A stretch of DNA of 48,095 nucleotides from Silicimonas sp. (GTDB taxonomy: Bacteria; Pseudomonadota; Alphaproteobacteria; Rhodobacterales; Rhodobacteraceae), in the NCBI GenBank assembly GCA_022820365.1, contig JAJEFO010000056.1:1-48095 (forward strand). Direction: 5' to 3'. Below the pieces are notes generated by a model that saw only the letters and a list, made by a program, of their open reading frames with translations, made no database searches and had not been told where the DNA came from. Shown in pieces: positions 8,391-17,440 of this stretch. The position numbers were made by a program, and so were the translations under genes. Every line of letters starts with the position of its first letter. Within the stretch, counting starts at the first letter, position 1.

Positions 8391-9665
8391 TCAATCGTCG
8401 TTGTGGACGATTTTCGCCGTTCCGTCGTAGTCGCTGTATTTCCGCTGGATGAAAATGTGGTCCGCGATGTGTTTCGCGTCGTGCCAAACGCCGTAGATGA
8501 ACGACGAGCCGCGGCGCGTCAACCAGGGCAGGCCCAAGAAGTAGACGCCGGGTTCCGGCGCCACGCCGCGAACGTGCCTGGGCCTTCCGTCCTCGTCGAA
8601 GACATCCAATCTCAGCCAACTGAAGTCAGGCCTGTAGCCCGTCGCCCATATGATCGTTGAGACGTTGGCTTCAGCCAGGTTCAGTCGATCAATGGGACTG
8701 GCCACGCATTCCGGATCATCCAGCAGTTCACGCGCGGCAGGCTCTTCCGGCAGGTCGAGCCCGTTCGCCGCGAGATAGGCGTCGCACTGGTCAAGGAACG
8801 ACAGGTAGTACTCGTCCCCCGCCGCAATGTTTCTTGCGAGGTCTCCGGCGAAATGCACGGTGCCTTCCGCGAATCCTTCGGTTCGCCCAGCCAGCATCAT
8901 TCCACTGCGTGCCAGGTCGCGGAAATCGATCGTGCGACCTCCGTATGCGCCGCTCACAGATATCGAGATGTGCTCTTTGCCAAGCGGAATTCGTTCGTCA
9001 TCCCACATGCCAAGAACGCCCATCCACCAGACATAGTCCCTGTTGCGGTACCGCCTAGGCAGGCGATCGTGGGGCCCGATGGACAAGAACACATCTCGCC
9101 CGGCCCGCAGCAATTCGTCCGCAATCTGCACGCCGGACGACCCGGCGCCAACAACCAGGACGGCACCTTCCGCAACTTGATCCGGGTTCTTGTAGTCCAG
9201 GGAGTGCATTTGGGTGACCGGCACATTTTCCGGAACAAACTGCGGGTAAACTGGCTCCTGGAACGGACCCGTCGCGGCGACAATCGCGTTTGCGTCATAT
9301 GCACCGTCCGAAGTTTCAACGCGGAAGCCCGTTTGGCCAGGCAAGCGTTCAACTAGCGTCACCTCAACACCGCATCGCACGGGCGCATTCACTCGCTCGG
9401 CATAGTCGACAAAGTAATCGGCGACCTGCTCCTTTGGCACAAAGGCATCTTGGTCAACGCCCGAGAACTCCTGACTTGGGAACCGGTCGTGCCACGCTGG
9501 TCCGTTCGCGACTAGCGAATCCCAGCGTCCCGTGCGCCAGCGTTCCGCAATCCGGTGCCGCTCGAACACGACATGGGGAATGCCAGACTTGGAGAGATGC
9601 TCGCTCATCGCGATGCCGGCCTGCCCACCGCCGATCACGACGACATCAATGCCTTGACTCGTCAC
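8391..9665 (-). CDS. FAD-dependent monooxygenase (class B / FMO-like)
   Basis: A 424-aa NAD(P)H-dependent flavoprotein. The FAD Rossmann motif VVVIGGGQAG is at the very N-terminus, the NADPH-binding motif VLVVGAGSSG is mid-protein, and the ATGY motif of this superfamily appears as IIWATGYRPDF. The GTG start is supported by GGGAGG eight bases upstream. It is first gene of the minus-strand operon. The sequence is closer to the YUCCA/CzcO type than to trimethylamine monooxygenase, so N- or S-oxygenation of the imported compound is possible but not shown. Confidence 0.88.
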   Translation of the reverse strand: MTSQGIDVVVIGGGQAGIAMSEHLSKSGIPHVVFERHRIAERWRTGRWDSLVANGPAWHDRFPSQEFSGVDQDAFVPKEQVADYFVDYAERVNAPVRCGVEVTLVERLPGQTGFRVETSDGAYDANAIVAATGPFQEPVYPQFVPENVPVTQMHSLDYKNPDQVAEGAVLVVGAGSSGVQIADELLRAGRDVFLSIGPHDRLPRRYRNRDYVWWMGVLGMWDDERIPLGKEHISISVSGAYGGRTIDFRDLARSGMMLAGRTEGFAEGTVHFAGDLARNIAAGDEYYLSFLDQCDAYLAANGLDLPEEPAARELLDDPECVASPIDRLNLAEANVSTIIWATGYRPDFSWLRLDVFDEDGRPRHVRGVAPEPGVYFLGLPWLTRRGSSFIYGVWHDAKHIADHIFIQRKYSDYDGTAKIVHNDD

Positions 9666-10271
9666 TCGCCTAACCTCCCGATCGCACTTTAGGCTGAAAG
9701 CTCCACCCCGGAATACCTGTTGATGCGATGCGCTTCCACCGAATTGCTCGACTTGTCCTGGCCGGATTGTGGGACCCATCAGAGTTCAAGACGCTTGAGG
9801 CAAGTAAGGGCAGCGTCAGAATTTGGGCGACTTGAGCAACCAGTGCAGCAAGCAATCGAATATTGTTTGCTGGCGATCTTGGTTGACCCAGATTCGCGCC
9901 CGAGTGACACGGCCGCGAAACCCGATTGCGTGTTTTTGGCTGCCTGCCGCAGACAATGTGCTTCACTGAAAATCTTCTGTCCGAACACCTCCGCGGCTCC
10001 CCGCATTCCGCGAATCGTGATGCAACGTGTCTGAAGGACACTCGTAGTGCTTTGATAATCAAGGAAACTTGATTCCAATCCTTGCAAGGCAGGTCTTGTC
10101 AGAATCGAGAGGTGATCATACCGTGTCGGTCAAGGAAGCAGGGAGCAGGGAGAATTCCGAGTATCACGAATTTTCCAGGCATGGAGAACCTTCAGTTCGA
10201 GCCTCTCTTCGCTCCTCAACGCAAATGCGCCGCACACAGTGAGCGGCAGCTCCAAAATGGGAGGGACTCTC
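9666..10271. other. Divergent intergenic region between amine operon and opp operon
   Basis: About 600 bp without a convincing gene. Open frames here (for instance one on the minus strand, 9779-10087) match no family and look non-coding. The region must hold both divergent promoters. Visible elements are a perfect inverted repeat at 10057-10074 and a weak candidate plus-strand promoter, TTGTCA (10096-10101), 17 bp, TACCGT (10119-10124). The length leaves room for an upstream regulator site or a long leader for the monooxygenase operon. Confidence 0.5.
10057..10074. promoter_or_regulatory. Perfect inverted repeat AATCAAG-GAAA-CTTGATT
   Basis: Seven-base arms around GAAA, in the gap between two divergent operons. 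It could be a regulator operator or, as RNA, a hairpin with a GNRA loop. There is no adjacent regulator gene to pair it with. Confidence 0.4.
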
Positions 10272-11900
10272 ATGAAATCCACGCCAAAGATCCTTGCGGC
10301 CATGCTGCTTGGTGCGACCGCCGCCACTGGCTCTGCCTTCGCCGCAGGAACTCATCCCGTCACCGGAGAAGCGCTGGCCGAGCAACAGGTCTTCACGTAC
10401 CGCGTCCTTGATGAACACAGTTCGGTCGATCCCCAGATCGTCGAAGACGTGTCCGGATCCGACGTAGTCCGCGACCTGTTCGAGGGGCTGATGAACCAGG
10501 ATGCGCAGGGCCGTCTCGTTCCAGGCACTGCCACCGGCTACACCGTGAGCGACGACAGGCTCACTTACACCTTCAGCCTTCGGGACAATGCCAAGTGGTC
10601 GAATGGCGACCCGGTGGTAGCAGGCGATTTCGTCTATGCCTGGAAGCGCGCCGTGAGCCCGGAACTGGCATCGCCGTATTCCTGGTTCATGGAGTTGATG
10701 TCGATCGAGAACGCCGCCCGGATCATCGCAGGCGACGTGCCCGTGGACGAGCTTGGTGTTTCGGCCCCTGACGACATGACGCTTGTCGTCAGGCTCTCAC
10801 AGCCGCTTCCCTACTTCCCGCAGATGGTGACCCACGCCACGACATTCCCGGTCAACCCGGCAGTAGTCGAGGCTCACGGTGCAGATTGGACTAGACCGGA
10901 AAACATCGTCTCGAACGGTGCCTACGTGTTGACCGAGCACATCCCGAACGAACGCTCGGTCCGCGAAAGAAACCCGATGTACTGGGATGCCGAAAACGTC
11001 ATTCTCGAAAGGACCGTGGCCCTTGTCATCAACGACGAGAACACCGCCCTGACCCGCTGGCTTGCCGGCGAGCTTGATCGGACCGAAGTGCCGGCCGGAC
11101 AGTTTCCGCGGCTGCAGAAGGAACATCCGGGCGAGGCGATCAGCTTTCCGCGACTCTGCAACTACTACTATACGTTCAACCTCTCCGAGTCGGGGCCGGA
11201 GGCGTTCAGGGACGTGCGCGTACGCAAGGCGCTGGCACTGGCGGTGGACCGCAAGATAATCACGGAGAACATCCTCGCCGGCGGTCAGATCGAGGCCTTC
11301 ACCTTCACTCCGGCCGCAACCGCTGAGTTCGAGGTGCCGGATGTCGAGATCGCATCGATGAGTCAGGCTGAGCGGGACGCAATGGCAAAGACGCTCTTGG
11401 CGGAAGCCGGATACGGCCCTGACAATCCACTGAAGTTTGAAATGATCTACAACACCTCTGAGTCTCACAAGAAGATCGCCGTGGCGATGAGCCAGATGTG
11501 GAAACAGAAACTCGGGGTCGAGACGACATTGGCGAACATGGAATGGAAGACATTCCTCGAAGTCCGAGCCAACCAGGGCTTCGAGCTCGCCCGCGGTGCA
11601 TGGTGCGGGGATTACAACGAAGCGTCGACCTTCCTTGATCTTCTGACTTCGCCTTCGGGCTACAACGACGGGAAGTACTCCAACGCCATGGTCGACGAAC
11701 TGATGACCTTGGCCAAAATCGCCGACGATACCCAGGCAATCTACACCAGGGTCGAACAGGAGATTGCCGACGACGTGCCCATCATCCCGATCTATCACTA
11801 CGCGGGTGTCTACATGCTGGGCAGCGACGTGGGCGGCTGGCCGATCAGCAACATCGAACAGAACTGGTATTCGAAAGACCTGTACAAGATCGCGGAGTAA
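10272..11900 (+). CDS. Oligopeptide ABC transporter substrate-binding protein, OppA-like
   Basis: Periplasmic family-5 solute-binding protein, 542 aa, the same size as E. coli OppA. A signal peptide MKSTPKILAAMLLGATAATG ends near SAFAA. The family region RDNAKWSNGDPVVAGDFVYA lies near residues 100-120, and DVRVRKALALAVDR is the usual mid-protein motif. The start ATG is preceded by GGGAGGGAC. It heads the plus-strand opp operon. Peptides are the default ligand; glycosides or opine-like compounds are also known for this family. Confidence 0.93.
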   Translation: MKSTPKILAAMLLGATAATGSAFAAGTHPVTGEALAEQQVFTYRVLDEHSSVDPQIVEDVSGSDVVRDLFEGLMNQDAQGRLVPGTATGYTVSDDRLTYTFSLRDNAKWSNGDPVVAGDFVYAWKRAVSPELASPYSWFMELMSIENAARIIAGDVPVDELGVSAPDDMTLVVRLSQPLPYFPQMVTHATTFPVNPAVVEAHGADWTRPENIVSNGAYVLTEHIPNERSVRERNPMYWDAENVILERTVALVINDENTALTRWLAGELDRTEVPAGQFPRLQKEHPGEAISFPRLCNYYYTFNLSESGPEAFRDVRVRKALALAVDRKIITENILAGGQIEAFTFTPAATAEFEVPDVEIASMSQAERDAMAKTLLAEAGYGPDNPLKFEMIYNTSESHKKIAVAMSQMWKQKLGVETTLANMEWKTFLEVRANQGFELARGAWCGDYNEASTFLDLLTSPSGYNDGKYSNAMVDELMTLAKIADDTQAIYTRVEQEIADDVPIIPIYHYAGVYMLGSDVGGWPISNIEQNWYSKDLYKIAE

Positions 11901-11904
11901 CCGG

Positions 11905-11964
11905 ATGTCATTCGGGCTGCGCCAATTCGGCGGGCGCCGCATTACGACCGGAATCCCGGCATGA
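11905..11964 (+). CDS. Possible 19-aa translational-coupling ORF before the OppB-like gene
   Basis: A tiny frame, MSFGLRQFGGRRITTGIPA, begins 4 bp after the OppA-like stop and ends in TGA overlapping the ATG of the OppB-like gene (ATGA). Such a frame could keep ribosomes on the message across the 60-bp gap. It may equally be chance; no homolog is recognised. Confidence 0.2.
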   Translation: MSFGLRQFGGRRITTGIPA

Positions 11965-12884
11965 CCGCCTACATCATCCGGCGGATACTCGTGGCCGTGC
12001 CGACGCTGGTCGTCCTGATTCTCCTGTGCTTTTTTCTCATGCAGGTGGCCCCTGGCGGCCCCTTCACGTCCGAACGGCCCCTGCCACCGCAGGTGCTGGC
12101 GAACATCGAGGCGCGCTACGGGCTTGACCAGCCGCTCTGGAAGCAGATGTGGGACTATTTGGTCGGCATCGTCACCCGGTTCGATTTCGGGCCTTCGTTC
12201 GCCTACAGGGACCGGGACGTGAATGACATCATCGCCCATGGGTTTCCGATAACCTTGACCTACGGGCTGATCTCGTTCGTCGTTGCCACTCTCGCGGGAA
12301 TGGGCATCGGCGTTGCTGCCGCGATCCGGCACAATACCTGGCTCGACTACATCGCGGTCGGGGCGACGTTTTCGGCCCAGGCGCTGCCGAATTTCGTGAT
12401 GGCCCCAATCCTAGTCATCGTCTTCACCTGGCAGCTCGGCTGGCTGCCGGGCGGCGGCTGGAACGGCGGTCAGTGGCAATACCTGGTCATGCCGGTGATC
12501 GCGCTTTCGACGTCTTACGTGGCGTCGATCACCCGGATCATGCGGTCGTCAATGCTCGAAACGCTTAATTCGAGCTTCATCCGCACCGCCCGCGCAAAGG
12601 GGCTGCCGGAGCACAAGGTGGTCTGGCGGCACGCGATGAAACCCGCAATGCTGCCGGTGGTCAGCTACCTCGGGCCGACGTTTGTTGCGATGATCACCGG
12701 ATCGGTCGTGATCGACGTCTACTTTTCCACCGGCGGGATCGGGCGGGCCTATGTCGATTCGGCGTTGAACCGCGATTACGCGGTGATGCTCGGGGTGACG
12801 ATTCTCTATGGCGGGCTGACGGTGCTCTTCAACCTTCTGGTGGACGTGGCCTATGCTTGGCTCGATCCGAAGATACGGTACTGA
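11961..12884 (+). CDS. Oligopeptide ABC transporter permease, OppB-like
   Basis: Inner-membrane subunit, 307 aa, with N-terminal span YIIRRILVAVPTLVVLILLC typical of OppB/DppB and the motif MQVAPGGPF just after it. The EAA loop contains FIRTARAKGLPEHKVVWRHA (about residues 198-217). It is followed 1 bp later by the OppC-like gene. Together they form the translocation pore for the OppA-like ligand. Confidence 0.94.
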   Translation: MTAYIIRRILVAVPTLVVLILLCFFLMQVAPGGPFTSERPLPPQVLANIEARYGLDQPLWKQMWDYLVGIVTRFDFGPSFAYRDRDVNDIIAHGFPITLTYGLISFVVATLAGMGIGVAAAIRHNTWLDYIAVGATFSAQALPNFVMAPILVIVFTWQLGWLPGGGWNGGQWQYLVMPVIALSTSYVASITRIMRSSMLETLNSSFIRTARAKGLPEHKVVWRHAMKPAMLPVVSYLGPTFVAMITGSVVIDVYFSTGGIGRAYVDSALNRDYAVMLGVTILYGGLTVLFNLLVDVAYAWLDPKIRY

Positions 12885-12885
12885 A

Positions 12886-13815
12886 ATGGTCCATCGCACC
12901 GAGCAGTCCGAACGGATCATCGAAGCGCTCGTCGAAGGCGAGGCGATCCGCGGCCGTTCCCTGTGGGAAGACGCCAGGCGGCGGTTCTTCCGGAACAATG
13001 CGGCAGTCGGGGCGCTCATCTGCCTCGGCCTCGTGATGCTCTTCACCATCGTCGGGCCGCTCTTCTCCCAGTGGTCGATTGAGGAAATCGACTGGGCGCG
13101 CATGGGCAATATCGCGGGCGAAGGCCATCCGTCCGTGGAAAGCGGGCACTACTTCGGTCTCGACGGGCTTGGCCGCGACCTTTACGCCCGAACTATTCAG
13201 GCGACCCGCACGTCGCTGATCGTCGGCGTGATCGGGGCCTTCGTCGCGGTGGTGATAGGTACGCTTTACGGTGCGTTCGCGGGCTTTGTCGGCGGCTGGG
13301 TCGACAACATCATGATGCGCACCGTGGATGTCCTCATCTCGATTCCCTACATGTTCATCATCATCCTTCTGATGGTGATGTTCGAGCGATCCTTCTTCAT
13401 GCTCTTCGTAGGCATAGGGATTGTCTCGTGGCTCGACATGTCCCGGATCGTGCGGGGCCAGACGCTTAGCCTGAAGAACCGCGAATTCGTCGAGGCCGCG
13501 ACGACTGCCGGGGTCGGTCGATTCACCATTATCCTGCGCCACATCGTGCCGAACCTTCTGGGCATCGTCGTGGTCTATGCAACGCTCCTGGTTCCGTTGA
13601 TGATTCTCGTGGAATCCTTCATCTCGTTCCTCGGACTCGGCGTGCAGGAACCCAATACGTCGCTTGGCGCTCTGATCTCCGAAGGGGCCGGGACGGTGAT
13701 CTACGGCACGCCATGGCAGATCGCATGTCCGATTTTCTTCTTCCTCGTCACGATCATCTCGCTCTTCTTCGTGGGCGACGGGCTTCGTGACGCGCTTGAT
13801 CCCAAGGACCGCTGA
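12886..13815 (+). CDS. Oligopeptide ABC transporter permease, OppC-like
   Basis: Second pore subunit, 309 aa. A cytoplasmic N-terminal tail (SLWEDARRRFFRNNAAV) precedes the first span, as in OppC. The segment HYFGLDGLGRDLYARTIQAT is the OppC signature, and the EAA loop reads REFVEAATTAGVGRFTIILR. The start was set at MVHRTEQ just after the OppB stop. Its TGA overlaps the next ATG by one base. Confidence 0.94.
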   Translation: MVHRTEQSERIIEALVEGEAIRGRSLWEDARRRFFRNNAAVGALICLGLVMLFTIVGPLFSQWSIEEIDWARMGNIAGEGHPSVESGHYFGLDGLGRDLYARTIQATRTSLIVGVIGAFVAVVIGTLYGAFAGFVGGWVDNIMMRTVDVLISIPYMFIIILLMVMFERSFFMLFVGIGIVSWLDMSRIVRGQTLSLKNREFVEAATTAGVGRFTIILRHIVPNLLGIVVVYATLLVPLMILVESFISFLGLGVQEPNTSLGALISEGAGTVIYGTPWQIACPIFFFLVTIISLFFVGDGLRDALDPKDR

Positions 13816-15650
13816 TGAGCGTCATCGAAGTCACGAACTTTTCGGTCAGCTTCGACACGCAGGACGGCGCTGTAGAGGCTGTCAAGGACGTCAGCTTTCG
13901 CATCGATCGCGGCGAATGCCTCGGCATTGTCGGCGAATCCGGGGCCGGGAAAAGTCAGACTTTCCTCGCCGCCATGGGGCTTCTAGCCAGCAACGGGCGC
14001 ACAAGCGGGTCGATCCGGTTTGGCGGGCGCGAGCTTCTGGACCTCACGCCACGGGAGGCGAACCGAGTGCGCGGCGCCGAGCTAGCGATGATCTTTCAGG
14101 ATCCGCTGACCGCCCTCACCCCGCATCTGACGGTTGGGCAACAAATGGGCGAAGTGCTGTCGACCCACCGCAGGGTGAAGGGGGCAGAAGCCGAGCGCAT
14201 CTGCCTCGACTGGCTCGAACGGGTGCATATTGCGGAGGCAAAGCGACGGCTCCGGCAGTATCCGCATGAATTGTCGGGCGGGATGCGCCAGCGGGTAATG
14301 ATCGCGATGGCGATGCTCTGCTCGCCAAGACTTCTCATCGCAGACGAACCGACCACCGCGCTCGACACCACGGTGCAGGCAGAAATCCTCGACCTCATGG
14401 CAAGACTCCAGGCCGAAGAGGACACCGCTATCGCGCTGATCACCCATGACATGGGCGTGGTGGCGCGGATGTGCGACCGTGTGGAAGTGATGCGGCTGGG
14501 GGCCTTCGTCGAATCCAGGAATGTCGAGGACATCTTCCACGCACCTCAACACGACTACACCAAGATGCTCCTCGATTCGATGCCGAGACTTGATCGGGCA
14601 AAGCCGCCAGCTTCCCCAAAGACATTGTCGGAGGACGAGATCCTAAGAGTCCGCGACTTGAAGGTGAACTTTCCGATCAAGCTCGACCGCGGGCTGTTCG
14701 GGCGCACCGTGGACCTCCCTGCCCTGGATGGGGTCAGCTTCGACCTTGCCCCGGGCGAGACTCTCGGCATCGTCGGTGAATCGGGGTGCGGGAAATCGAC
14801 GTTGGCGCGCGCAATTCTGCGGCTCCTCCCGGCGACCCACGGGTCGGTCACATGGCTCGGAAAAGAACTGACAATGCTGGAGGGAAAGGCTCTCACCAAG
14901 GAACGGCGGAATCTTCAGATCGTCTTCCAGGACCCGTTGGCGAGCCTTAATCCCCGGATGACGATCGCCACATCCATCGCAGAACCTCTGCGGACGTTCC
15001 AACCCGCGCTGACGTCCCGTGAACGCAAGATCGAGGTTGCAAAAATGATGGAGCGGGTGGGACTCGACCAACGGATGATCAACCGCTACCCGCACGAGTT
15101 GTCGGGTGGCCAGAACCAGCGGGTCGGGATCGCACGGGCAATGATCAATCGCCCGAAACTCGTGATCTGCGACGAAGCTGTCTCGGCTCTCGATGTCTCA
15201 ATTCAGTCCCAGATCATTGAGCTTCTGAAAAGGCTTCAGGCCGACATGGGCCTTTCAATGCTCTTCATCAGTCACGACCTCTCGGTGGTGCGCGACATCT
15301 CCCATCGGATCATGGTGCTCTACCTTGGTCAGATTGTCGAACTCGCCGGATGCGACGCGCTCTACTCGGCGCCCGAGCACCCATATACCCGCATGCTTAT
15401 CTCCGCTGCGCCAATTCCGGACCCCCGGGTTGAGCGGACGCGGGACCGAATCCGGGTTCCCGGAGAGCTGTCTTCACCGCTCGACCCCGAAGCGACCCTC
15501 CGGTTCTTGCCCTCCAGACGCGGGCAGCCTGACTATAGGCCAAAGCTTCAGGAAGTCAGGCAGGGCCACTGGGTGGCAGAGCACGATCCGCTGGAGACGA
15601 TCCTTGCTGCCAGGGCAAGCCCTGGGATGCCCCATTCAACAGTGGATTGA
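13815..15650 (+). CDS. Fused oligopeptide ABC ATPase (OppD-OppF in one polypeptide)
   Basis: Two complete ABC ATPase domains in 611 aa. Domain 1 has GESGAGKS, LSGGMRQRV and LLIADEPTTALD. Domain 2 has GESGCGKS, LSGGQNQRV and LVICDEAVSALD, where Glu is followed by Ala-Val rather than Pro-Thr. Each domain ends with the oligopeptide-transporter C-terminal stretch (HAPQHDYTKMLLDSMP; YSAPEHPYTRMLISAAP). The fusion replaces separate OppD and OppF and so makes a built-in heterodimer. Such fusions are known in alphaproteobacterial dipeptide and glutathione systems. It ends the plus-strand operon. Confidence 0.94.
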   Translation: MSVIEVTNFSVSFDTQDGAVEAVKDVSFRIDRGECLGIVGESGAGKSQTFLAAMGLLASNGRTSGSIRFGGRELLDLTPREANRVRGAELAMIFQDPLTALTPHLTVGQQMGEVLSTHRRVKGAEAERICLDWLERVHIAEAKRRLRQYPHELSGGMRQRVMIAMAMLCSPRLLIADEPTTALDTTVQAEILDLMARLQAEEDTAIALITHDMGVVARMCDRVEVMRLGAFVESRNVEDIFHAPQHDYTKMLLDSMPRLDRAKPPASPKTLSEDEILRVRDLKVNFPIKLDRGLFGRTVDLPALDGVSFDLAPGETLGIVGESGCGKSTLARAILRLLPATHGSVTWLGKELTMLEGKALTKERRNLQIVFQDPLASLNPRMTIATSIAEPLRTFQPALTSRERKIEVAKMMERVGLDQRMINRYPHELSGGQNQRVGIARAMINRPKLVICDEAVSALDVSIQSQIIELLKRLQADMGLSMLFISHDLSVVRDISHRIMVLYLGQIVELAGCDALYSAPEHPYTRMLISAAPIPDPRVERTRDRIRVPGELSSPLDPEATLRFLPSRRGQPDYRPKLQEVRQGHWVAEHDPLETILAARASPGMPHSTVD

Positions 15651-15718
15651 AATGTTTGCCGAACAGACTTCCGTGGTGCTGTCCAAAATGCAAGCGCTGC
15701 AGTCAGCACGCTTCCGGG

Positions 15719-15737
15719 CCGGAGTGCCGGACTCCGG
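15719..15737. terminator. Hairpin between convergent genes
   Basis: Perfect 7-bp stem CCGGAGT/ACTCCGG with a 5-base loop, in the roughly 200-bp space between the convergent ABC ATPase and sulfatase genes. There is no clear T-run on either strand, so it is a probable but not textbook bidirectional terminator. Confidence 0.4.
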
Positions 15738-15854
15738 TCGCGGTTGCAATTTATCGCCAAACTGGCGGACCAACCGTGGTGCGGACAGGTTCCTCGATTT
15801 TCCCGACGGGCAGATGCGCCTCAACGAGACATTGGTGGCCATGGCGGCACGTCA

Positions 15855-17423
15855 TTACTCTCTCTTCTTGCAATCACGTGGGAACTGCGGAGGAGTAACG
15901 GGCACATAAGGGAAACGCCCGCGTTGCTTTGTGGCGGTCGTACTTGGGTCGGTGCCGCCGCGGACATAGACTTTCCCGGGGTCATAGCTGGGGCCGAAGT
16001 CCCAATTTGGAAACCGTCCGTGCTTCATGGCGTCTTGGACAAAGAGACGTTTGCGTTGCGACGTACGGATTCGGTCTTGAAGGTCCGTCTCGTCCCAGCG
16101 GTCCATCATGGCCACGAACATGCGGTTGATCTGATCCTGATGTTCCGGCGCCTCGGCCAGGTTGGTCAGTTCGAGGGGGTCCTCCTCCATGTCGAAAAAC
16201 ATCTTGGGATCGGTGCGCGTGTAGACCAGCTTCTTCGCCCCCTCGATCATGATGAACGCCGGTCCGTAGAGGCTCTCGCCAGTGGATTCGACAAGGACCC
16301 GGTCGTCGGGTCCGTATCGCTGGGGCCGGTCAAACAGGCTTTGACCATCGCGCGGTGCGACGAAATCGTCGAAGGTTCCGCCGCTGGCAATGTCGGTCAA
16401 GGTGGGCAGCAGGTCGACCAGCGATGCCAAGGCCTCTTCCCGGTGGCCCGCCTTGACGCCGGGACCTTGCATGATCAAAGGCACGCGCAGCGAAGCCTCG
16501 TATGGGTTGAACTTGAACCACATGCCGCGCTCGCCCAACATCTCGCCGTGGTCCGAGGTCAGGAAAATGTAGGTGTTATGAAGCTGCCCGATGCTTTCCA
16601 GCGTTTCGATCAGCCCGCCGACCAGTTCGTCGATATGAGTAACCATCGCGAAGTAAGCGCGGCGCGAGTTGCAAAGCTGTTCAGGCGTGATCTCGAATTC
16701 ATCCTGACGGATCGTCATGAAATAGCGCTGCGACCAAGGATCCCTTTCCTCGTAAGGAATATAGGGCACTTCGGGTTCCGGTATGTCACGGCCTTCATAC
16801 ATGTCCCAGTATTTTCGGCCTGCGACGAAGGGGTTGTGCGGTTGGGTGAACGAGACGTGCAGCATGAACGGGCGATCGTCTGTTGACCTTGCGTGGTCAT
16901 AGAGTTCTTTCCGCGCAGCGACGAAAACCTCTTCGTCGTAATCGAGTTGCAGGTTCCGCTGGCAATGGCCTGCCTCGACGACGCTTAGAAGGCTCATCAC
17001 CGAGGGCGCATAGGCCTCATCCGTCCTGTCCCAATCCATGGTCCAAGCGAAATCCGACGGGTAAATGTCAGTGGTCAGGCGTTCCTCGAACCCGTGCAGT
17101 TGGTCCGGTCCGACAAAGTGCATCTTGCCTGACAGCGTAGTCTTGTAACCTAGGGTCCGCAGGTAGTGGGCGTAGGTCGGCTCGGACGGCAAGAACTCGG
17201 CCCCGTTGTCAAAGACTCCGATGTCCGATGGCAGGCGTCCGGTCATCATCGAGGCGCGCGAAGGGCCGCAGACCGGGTTGTTGCAGTAACTGTTGGCAAA
17301 GGTCGTCCCGTTGTCGGCCATCTTGTCGATGTTCGGCGTGATCGCGTAGGGCTTGCCATATGCAGACAGGCAAAGCGCGGTCATCTGGTCCGCCTGGATG
17401 ACGAGGATGTTGGGGCGTGTCAT
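15855..17423 (-). CDS. Type I sulfatase, choline-sulfatase-like
   Basis: Sulfate-ester hydrolase of the alkaline-phosphatase superfamily, 522 aa, cytoplasmic (no signal peptide). The formylglycine site is C52 in VCGPSRASMM (C-x-P-S-R). The block LSGKMHFVGPDQLHGFEERL is nearly as in Sinorhizobium BetC, and TSDHGEMLGERGMWFK supplies metal ligands. AAGGA precedes the ATG. It is last gene of the ROK-TRAP-binding-protein-sulfatase operon, so its substrate is probably what the TRAP system imports. Choline-O-sulfate is the nearest known substrate, but a second, divergent paralogue nearby argues that at least one differs. Confidence 0.9.
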   Translation of the reverse strand: MTRPNILVIQADQMTALCLSAYGKPYAITPNIDKMADNGTTFANSYCNNPVCGPSRASMMTGRLPSDIGVFDNGAEFLPSEPTYAHYLRTLGYKTTLSGKMHFVGPDQLHGFEERLTTDIYPSDFAWTMDWDRTDEAYAPSVMSLLSVVEAGHCQRNLQLDYDEEVFVAARKELYDHARSTDDRPFMLHVSFTQPHNPFVAGRKYWDMYEGRDIPEPEVPYIPYEERDPWSQRYFMTIRQDEFEITPEQLCNSRRAYFAMVTHIDELVGGLIETLESIGQLHNTYIFLTSDHGEMLGERGMWFKFNPYEASLRVPLIMQGPGVKAGHREEALASLVDLLPTLTDIASGGTFDDFVAPRDGQSLFDRPQRYGPDDRVLVESTGESLYGPAFIMIEGAKKLVYTRTDPKMFFDMEEDPLELTNLAEAPEHQDQINRMFVAMMDRWDETDLQDRIRTSQRKRLFVQDAMKHGRFPNWDFGPSYDPGKVYVRGGTDPSTTATKQRGRFPYVPVTPPQFPRDCKKRE

Positions 17424-17440
17424 GGGAATCCTTGCGCTAG

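Noticed and set aside
8391-9665. FMO as trimethylamine monooxygenase (Tmm)
   Set aside because: N-terminal motif and overall sequence fit YUCCA/CzcO-like enzymes better; the downstream amine dehydrogenase does not look trimethylamine-specific either.
9779-10087. Minus-strand ORF as a possible regulator of the amine operon
   Set aside because: No helix-turn-helix or family resemblance; it overlaps other equally poor frames.
10797-12332. 511-codon minus-strand open frame
   Set aside because: It is antisense to oppA/oppB; composition is typical of GC-rich shadow frames.
15651-15854. Transposase remnant in the convergent gap
   Set aside because: No DDE-like or IS-end sequence could be recognised in any frame; only a hairpin is supportable.
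15744-16886. 380-codon plus-strand open frame
   Set aside because: It is the shadow of the sulfatase gene, which has clear catalytic motifs on the other strand.
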